DNA from: Callorhinus ursinus
Lineage: Eukaryota; Chordata; Mammalia; Carnivora; Otariidae
Assembly (NCBI RefSeq): GCF_003265705.1
Contig: NW_020312902.1
Span: forward strand, 15,514,602 to 15,578,601
Length of the DNA: 64,000 nt
Direction of reading: 5' to 3'
Both the position numbers and the translations under genes were made by a program. Of the stretch, positions 59,210-64,000 are shown one piece after another (the first letter of the stretch is position 1; each line of letters begins with the position of its first letter). The notes under the pieces are model-generated. The model made no database searches. It saw only the letters and a program-made list of their open reading frames with translations, and was not told the origin of the DNA.

Positions 59210-59396
59210 GGGGCGCCTGGGTGGCTCAGTCGTTAAGCATCTGCCTTCGGCTCAGGTCCTGATCGAGCCCTGCATCGGGCTCCCTGCTCAGCCGGAAGCC
59301 TGCTTCTCCCTCTCCCACTCCCCCTGCTTGTGTTCCCTCTCTCGCTGAGTATCTCTCTGTCAAATAAATAAATAAAATCTTAAAAAAAAAAAAAAA
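59210..59396 (+). mobile_element. Can-SINE
   Basis: Flanks AAAACTCTGTT on both sides; part of CATGATCCCAGGG is missing. Confidence 0.93.
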
Positions 59397-59641
59397 AAAC
59401 TCTGTTAAGAGTTTCCTGAGCTCTGTCCTCACTTCCTCCTCCTGTTCTCTTTTGAACCCCCATTCAGGCTCACCAGGAATCCCACATTGCTAAGGTTTTC
59501 CATCCTCCTCTTACTTGACCTCGCCGTACAGTTAATGAAGTCGGTCATGCGGTCCTTGCAACATCACCTTCCCCTGTTTTCCAGAACACCGTTCTATCTC
59601 TCTTGGATTTTCCTTGTATGTCACTGGCCACTCTTTCTCTC

Positions 59642-59680
59642 TTTTTTTTTTTAAGATTTTATTTATTTGACAGCGAGTGG
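59642..59680 (-). mobile_element. Can-SINE tail fragment
   Basis: Poly(T) and AAGATTTTATTTATTTGACA only. The rest of the element is gone; it ends close to the left arm of the inverted duplication. Confidence 0.8.
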
Positions 59681-59980
59681 ATGAAGATAGGAATTTGCCA
59701 CCCAGGCACCCCTCTTTGTATATTTTAGATACAAGTACTTTATCCCATGTGTGTTTTGCAAATATTTTCCCCAGTCTGTGGCTTATCTCTTTATTTTCTT
59801 AATAGTGTCTTTCTCAGAGCAGAAGTTTTAAATTCTAATAAAGTGTATCTTGCAAATTTTTGTCCATTTCATTTGGTACCTTCCTAAGCACTGGGGATAC
59901 AAAAGTTGGAAAAAAACAAAACAAAACAAAACCAACAAAGTCCCTGTCTTTGTAGACATTACATTCCAGGGGGGAGAAGG

Positions 59981-60014
59981 GTATAATTTGTATATGAGTT
60001 TTGCTTTTGCTCAA
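59981..60014 (+). repeat. 34-bp direct repeat, copy 2 (at inversion junction)
   Basis: An exact copy of 58,049-58,082. It begins at the base where the left arm of the inverted duplication ends, which suggests that both were made in one event. Confidence 0.9.
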
Positions 60015-60159
60015 CCTGCTTCTTCTATCTTCTCCGTAAATGACAGTTCCATTCATCCAAAAGCACTGGAGTCATCCTTGGCTCCTTTTCTTCTTACTCC
60101 CCACCTCTGACCTATCGGCCAATCCTGCCAGTTCTACTTTTAGAATATTGCTAGAATCT

Positions 60160-60810
60160 AGAAAATTTCTAGAATCTTCTTTCCAGCCCATTGCTACTGT
60201 GCATTGATTTTTGCAGTGTCATCCCCACTAGTCTCCTTGCTTCTGCCTTTCCTCCCTAAAGTCTCTTCTCAGTGCTATATGTATAATGATTGCGTTAGCA
60301 CATAAGCTTCCCACCTCAGAATAAAGCCAAAGTTCTAACAGGGGCCTACGAGACCCTGCCTTCTGGCCTGTCTTACCTGTCCCCTCTCCCCCCTAACTTG
60401 GTGCCGGCCACACTGGCCTGCTTGCTTCTCCTTCCACACTGGCACACTCCCACCTCAGGGCCTTGGTCATTGCTATTTGCTGCGCTAGGGTTCTTTTCCC
60501 TTAGATATCCTCATGGCTTATCCCCTCACCTCCTTCAAGTCTCTGCTTACATGTCACTTTACCACTGAGACCTTCTCTGATGACTGTATTTAAAATTGTG
60601 ACTCCTATCCCTACCCTTCGGGCACTGTCATTTTTCTCTGCTTTTTTTCCTTTTCTTTGATCAGACCTATTGGTACTCATCACCATCAGAAATGTTTTTA
60701 TTTATTACCCTTCTCCCCCCCCGGAATGTAATGTCTACAAAGACAGGGACTTTGTTGGTTTTGTTTTGTTTTTTTCCAACTTTTGTATCCCCAGTGCTTA
60801 GAAAAGTACC
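60160..60810 (+). mobile_element. L2
   Basis: A long L2 copy: CCACACTGGCCTGCTTGCTT, CTCAGGGCCTTGGTCATTGC, AGGGACTTTGTTGG and ATCCCCAGTGCTTAG. Its 3' part lies in the right arm of the inverted duplication. Confidence 0.75.
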
Positions 60811-60967
60811 AAATGAAATGGACAAAAATTTGCAAGATACACTTTATTAGAATTTAAAACTTCTGCTCTGAGAAAGACGCTATTAAGAAAATAGATAAGC
60901 CACAGACTGGGGAAAATATTTGCAAAACACACGTGGGATAAAGTACTTGTATCTAAAATATACAAAG

Positions 60968-61150
60968 AGGGGTGCCTGGGTGGCTCAGTTAGTTAAGCAT
61001 CCGGCTCTTGATTTTGGCTCAGATCATGATCTCAGGGTTCTGAGATCAAGCCCCTCATCGGGCTCCACACTGAGCATGGAGCCTGCTTAAGATTCTCTCT
61101 CCTTCTCCCTTTGCCCCTTCCCCCCAAAATACACACACACACACACGTAC
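60968..61150 (+). mobile_element. Can-SINE in L1, head duplicated in inverted copy
   Basis: GGGGTGCCTGGGTGGCTCAG head. Its first bases are included in the right arm of the inverted duplication, so the duplication is younger than this SINE. The tail holds (AC)n. Confidence 0.9.
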
Positions 61151-61210
61151 ACACCTCTTAAAACTCGACAGTAAGAAAACAAAAAACCCAATTAAAAAGG
61201 GGCAAAAGAG

Positions 61211-61401
61211 GGCGCCTGGGTGGCTCAGTTGGTTAAGCGACTGCCTTCGGCTCACGTCATGATCCTGGAGTCCTGGGATCGAGTCCCACGTCGGGCTCCC
61301 TGCTCAGCGGGGAGTCTGCTTCTCCCTCTGACCCTCTTCCCTCTGGTGCTCTCTATCTCTCATTCTCTCTCTCTCTCAAATAAATAAAATCTTTAAAAAA
61401 A
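61211..61401 (+). mobile_element. Can-SINE in L1
   Basis: Flanks GGGGCAAAAGA on both sides. Confidence 0.93.
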
Positions 61402-62356
61402 GGGGGGCAAAAGACACCTCACCAATGAAGATACACAGATAAGCGTATGAAAAGATAATCATCCTAGGGAACTGAAAAACATTGAAATGCCACTACATAC
61501 ATACCAGAATGGCTAAAATCTAAAAAACTGATGGTACCAAACGCTGACAAGGAGCAACAGCAACAGGAACTCCTATTCATTGCCTGTGGGAATACAAAAT
61601 GGTACAACCACTTTGGAAGATAGTGTGCAAAGTTAAATATAATCTTACTAAACCATGTGATCCAGCACTCATTCTAATCTACCCAATTAGATGAAAACTT
61701 ATGTCCACACAAAATCTTGCACGTGAATGCTAATAGCAGCTTTATTCATAATTACCAAAAACTGGAAGCAACTGAGATGTCTTAAAATAGACAAATGAAT
61801 AAACAAACTGTTGTACATCTATATAATAGCATATTATTTCTTGATAAAAAGAAATGAAAAAAAAAATTTTTAAGGGGCTATCAAGCACAAAAAGACATGG
61901 AGGAAACTTAAATGCATATTACTAAGCCAAAGTCAGTCTGAAAAAGGATACATGCTCTGTTACCAACTATACGACATTTTTTAAAAGGAAAACTATAGAA
62001 ATTAGTAAAAATCTCTACAAGTAAAAGATTAGTGGTTGCCAGAACTCCCAGGGGAGAGTGGAGGGATGGATGAATAGGTGACATACAGAGGATTTTTAGA
62101 GTGACAAAACTATTCTGTATGAAACCGTAAGGTGCATACATGTTAGTATGGATCAGTCAAAATCCACAGTTTAAAATACAAAGAATGACTGTGATGTATC
62201 AATATTGGCTCATGAATTGTGAGAAATGCACCACACTAATGCAAGAGGTTACCAGGGGAGACTGGGGGAGGGAATGGAGGTGGGGTAGGTATACAGAACT
62301 CTGTGCTATCTATCCAATTACTCTGTAAATAAAAAACTGCTTAAAAAATAAAGTGA

Positions 62357-62530
62357 GGGGCCACATCTGGGTGGCCCAGTCAGTTAAGAGTCTGCTTTTG
62401 GCTCAGGTCATGATCTGAGGGTCCTGGAGCCCTACATCGGGCTCCCTGCTCAGCGGGGAGCTGCTCCTCCCTTTGCCTGCCACTCCCCCTGCTTGTGCTC
62501 TCTGAAAAATAAATAAATAAAAATATTTTT
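62357..62530 (+). mobile_element. Can-SINE
   Basis: GGGGCCACATCTGGGTGGCC head (with a small insertion); flanks TAAAAAATAAAGTGAG / TAAAAAAATTAAAGTGAG. Confidence 0.9.
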
Positions 62531-62547
62531 TAAAAAAATTAAAGTGA

Positions 62548-62722
62548 GGGACACCTGTGTGGCTCAGTCAGTTGAGCGTCTGCCTTCTACTTAGGTTATG
62601 ATCCCAGGACCGAGTCCCACATCAGGCTCCCTGCTCAGCGGAGAGCCGGCTTCTCCCTCTGCCTGCCTCTCTCCCTGCTTGTGCTCTCTCTCTCTCTCTC
62701 TGACAACTAATTAAATATTTTT
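62548..62722 (+). mobile_element. Can-SINE at the same target as the previous copy
   Basis: GGACACCTGTGTGGCTCAGT head, followed by a third AAAAATTAAAGTGA. Confidence 0.9.
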
Positions 62723-62735
62723 TTAAAAAATTAAA

Positions 62736-62830
62736 GTGAATTATAGATTGAAGTCAAATCATTATGCTGTACACCTTAAGCTTATACAGTGCTGTATGCC
62801 AATTATACCTCAGTAAAACTGGGGGGGGCT
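62736..62830 (+). mobile_element. L1-type 3' tail
   Basis: AAATCATTATGCTGTACACC and TATGCCAATTATACCTCAGT are the usual end of older L1 3' tails; it probably continues the L1 at 60.8-62.3 kb beyond two inserted SINEs. Confidence 0.55.
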
Positions 62831-62876
62831 ATAGATTTCTCTTGTGCTTTTTCAGTCAAGAGTTAGGGAAAAGCAG

Positions 62877-63060
62877 GGGCGCCTGAGTGGCTCATATGGT
62901 TAAGCGTCTGCCTTCGGCTCAGGTCATGATCCCAGGGTCCTGGGATCAAGCCCCGCATCAGACTCCCTGCTCAGTGGGGAGCCTGCTTCTCCCTCTGCCT
63001 CTCTCTCTCTCTCTCTGACTCTCATGAATAGATAAATAAAACATTTTTTAAAAATGTAAA
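62877..63060 (+). mobile_element. Can-SINE
   Basis: Flanks GGGAAAAGCAGG at 62,865 and 63,069. Confidence 0.93.
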
Positions 63061-63954
63061 AAAAAAGAGGGAAAAGCAGGTGGCTGAGAGAAGTAACAGT
63101 TCATTCTGTTCATCTGCTGGATTAAGGTACTTTGAAAGAAACACCCAAATAAGAGCAATATTTAAGGACATTCATGACCATGAGGCTCAATAAGGAGGCC
63201 TCAACGTTTCTGGTCTACTTTTAAATCACAAGCTCTAACACCTTGAGGGTAGACTGCAAGGTAGTTGTAACATGACCCAGATTCCACATTTCTTACTAGC
63301 TGAGAGTGCCCCGGAATTATCAGACAATCCAGTAAAAGTCAGTTCTGAGCTACCCGAGAGGAGCTTTCTCCAGCTACCTTAGGCTGCCAGTTCCAGACAG
63401 TGTTTTGGATTCCAAGTTAACCTTTCATTATTTTCTGGTGCCGTTTGAGATTAAACAAGTCTGGGGGAGCAGCTGAGTCCCCAGGGTTAGATTCTAAGGC
63501 CTTGTGACTCAGCCCTGTCTGCCAGTTTCATAAGCAGCTTGGAGTGGCAGTGGTTGATGGGTTATATTAGTTTGGCTGTATATAATAGTCTTTCATTGTT
63601 GGTTGAAAAGACCTATTACCCTAGCCTCCACACTGCCTAGAAGAGCAGGGTTGAAGCTTGACACATTTAGTTACCTGGTTAATTCTTTTCATTTATCTCT
63701 AGAGTGCAATAAGAAATTCTTACTTATTTTATTTATTTTTTAAAGGCACATTCAGCGTCATGATCAGACTATTGAATTTAGCAATCAACAGCATGGGTGC
63801 AAAAAAAATAAACCTACATTAAAACCCTCTGTTGGAATGTTTTACACTTTCCTTGGAACAGAAACTAAAATAACCTGTTACACAATTAGTCACAAACACA
63901 GTCCTTGAGTTTTTTGCCCATGCACACGAGTATTGTCTAAAACATGTCTTCTGG

Positions 63955-64000
63955 GGGCGCCTGGGTGGCTCAGTTGGTTAAGCAACTGCCTTCGGCTCAG
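63955..64000 (+). mobile_element. Can-SINE, cut by window end
   Basis: GGGGCGCCTGGGTGGCTCAG through GCCTTCGGCTCAG; the rest lies outside. Confidence 0.95.

Larger units (their letters stand above)
59697..60984. repeat. recent inverted duplication, arms about 280 bp
   Basis: 59,697-59,983 is nearly the exact reverse complement of 60,706-60,984, with a spacer of about 720 bases. The few differences seen are small indels (an AAAAC unit, AAG, a C-run change) and scattered point changes. The arms span L2 text, L1 text and the first 16 or so bases of a Can-SINE. The right arm is continuous with L2 and L1 on both sides, so it is the source and the left arm the inverted copy. Confidence 0.88.
60811..62345 (+). 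mobile_element. L1 3' region with two Can-SINEs
   Basis: L1 text starts near AAATGGACAAAAATTTGCAA and runs through AATGCCACTACATACATACC to the A-rich end at 62,345. Can-SINEs sit at 60,968-61,150 and 61,211-61,401. No frame is intact. Confidence 0.7.

Overview
This window is nuclear DNA from a carnivoran mammal. The clearest sign is dozens of tRNA-derived Can-SINE (SINEC) copies on both strands, with the head GGGGCGCCTGGGTGGCTCAG, a CT-rich body and an (AAAT)n/AAATCTTTAAAA tail. The dominant subfamilies lack the GGGATCCCTGGGTGGCGCAG head of young dog SINEC_Cf, which suggests a non-dog caniform (bear, pinniped or mustelid type). The species is an inference. Spliced genes with GT-AG introns, CpG-island promoters, and L1, L2, MIR and hAT fossils fit the same picture.

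Three genes are present in the order WBP1L - SFXN2 - ARL3, matching human 10q24.32 in flipped orientation. (1) 1-18,576 is WBP1L intron 1. The first coding exon (30 codons, signal peptide) lies at 18,666-18,577 on the minus strand under a CpG-island promoter reaching about 19,120. (2) 19,120-23,430 is intergenic and rich in repeat nests. (3) SFXN2 lies on the minus strand from about 44,900 to 23,430. All eleven coding exons could be placed, every junction is GT-AG, and the exon lengths sum to 969 nt, exactly 322 codons plus stop. (4) A compact CpG-rich bidirectional promoter (about 44,600-45,250) separates SFXN2 from ARL3. (5) ARL3 is on the plus strand from about 45,000 and runs off the right end. 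Exons 1-3 (residues 1-88) are present. Exon 1 codes only for the initiator ATG.

SFXN2 is a mitochondrial inner-membrane sideroflexin. ARL3 is a ciliary small GTPase. WBP1L is a single-pass PY-motif adaptor protein. They are conserved neighbours with no evident shared pathway. SFXN2 and ARL3 share a promoter, which carries a near-perfect RFX X-box just upstream of the ARL3 start codon, fitting ARL3's ciliary role.

Most of the rest is repeats, often nested: SINE in L1 in hAT, L1 in L1, SINE in SINE. The most unusual structures are: a 38-nt 5' half of tRNA-Gly(TCC) inserted without a poly(A) tail between perfect 19-bp target-site duplications (47,353-47,421); a recent roughly 280-bp inverted duplication (59,697-59,983 against 60,706-60,984) whose junction abuts an exact 34-bp copy of DNA from 1.9 kb upstream; and an unclassified roughly 300-bp inverted repeat pair (5,630-5,914 against 7,054-7,360). 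I saw no CRISPR array, operon, phage or other prokaryotic system, and nothing that amounts to a new multi-gene system.
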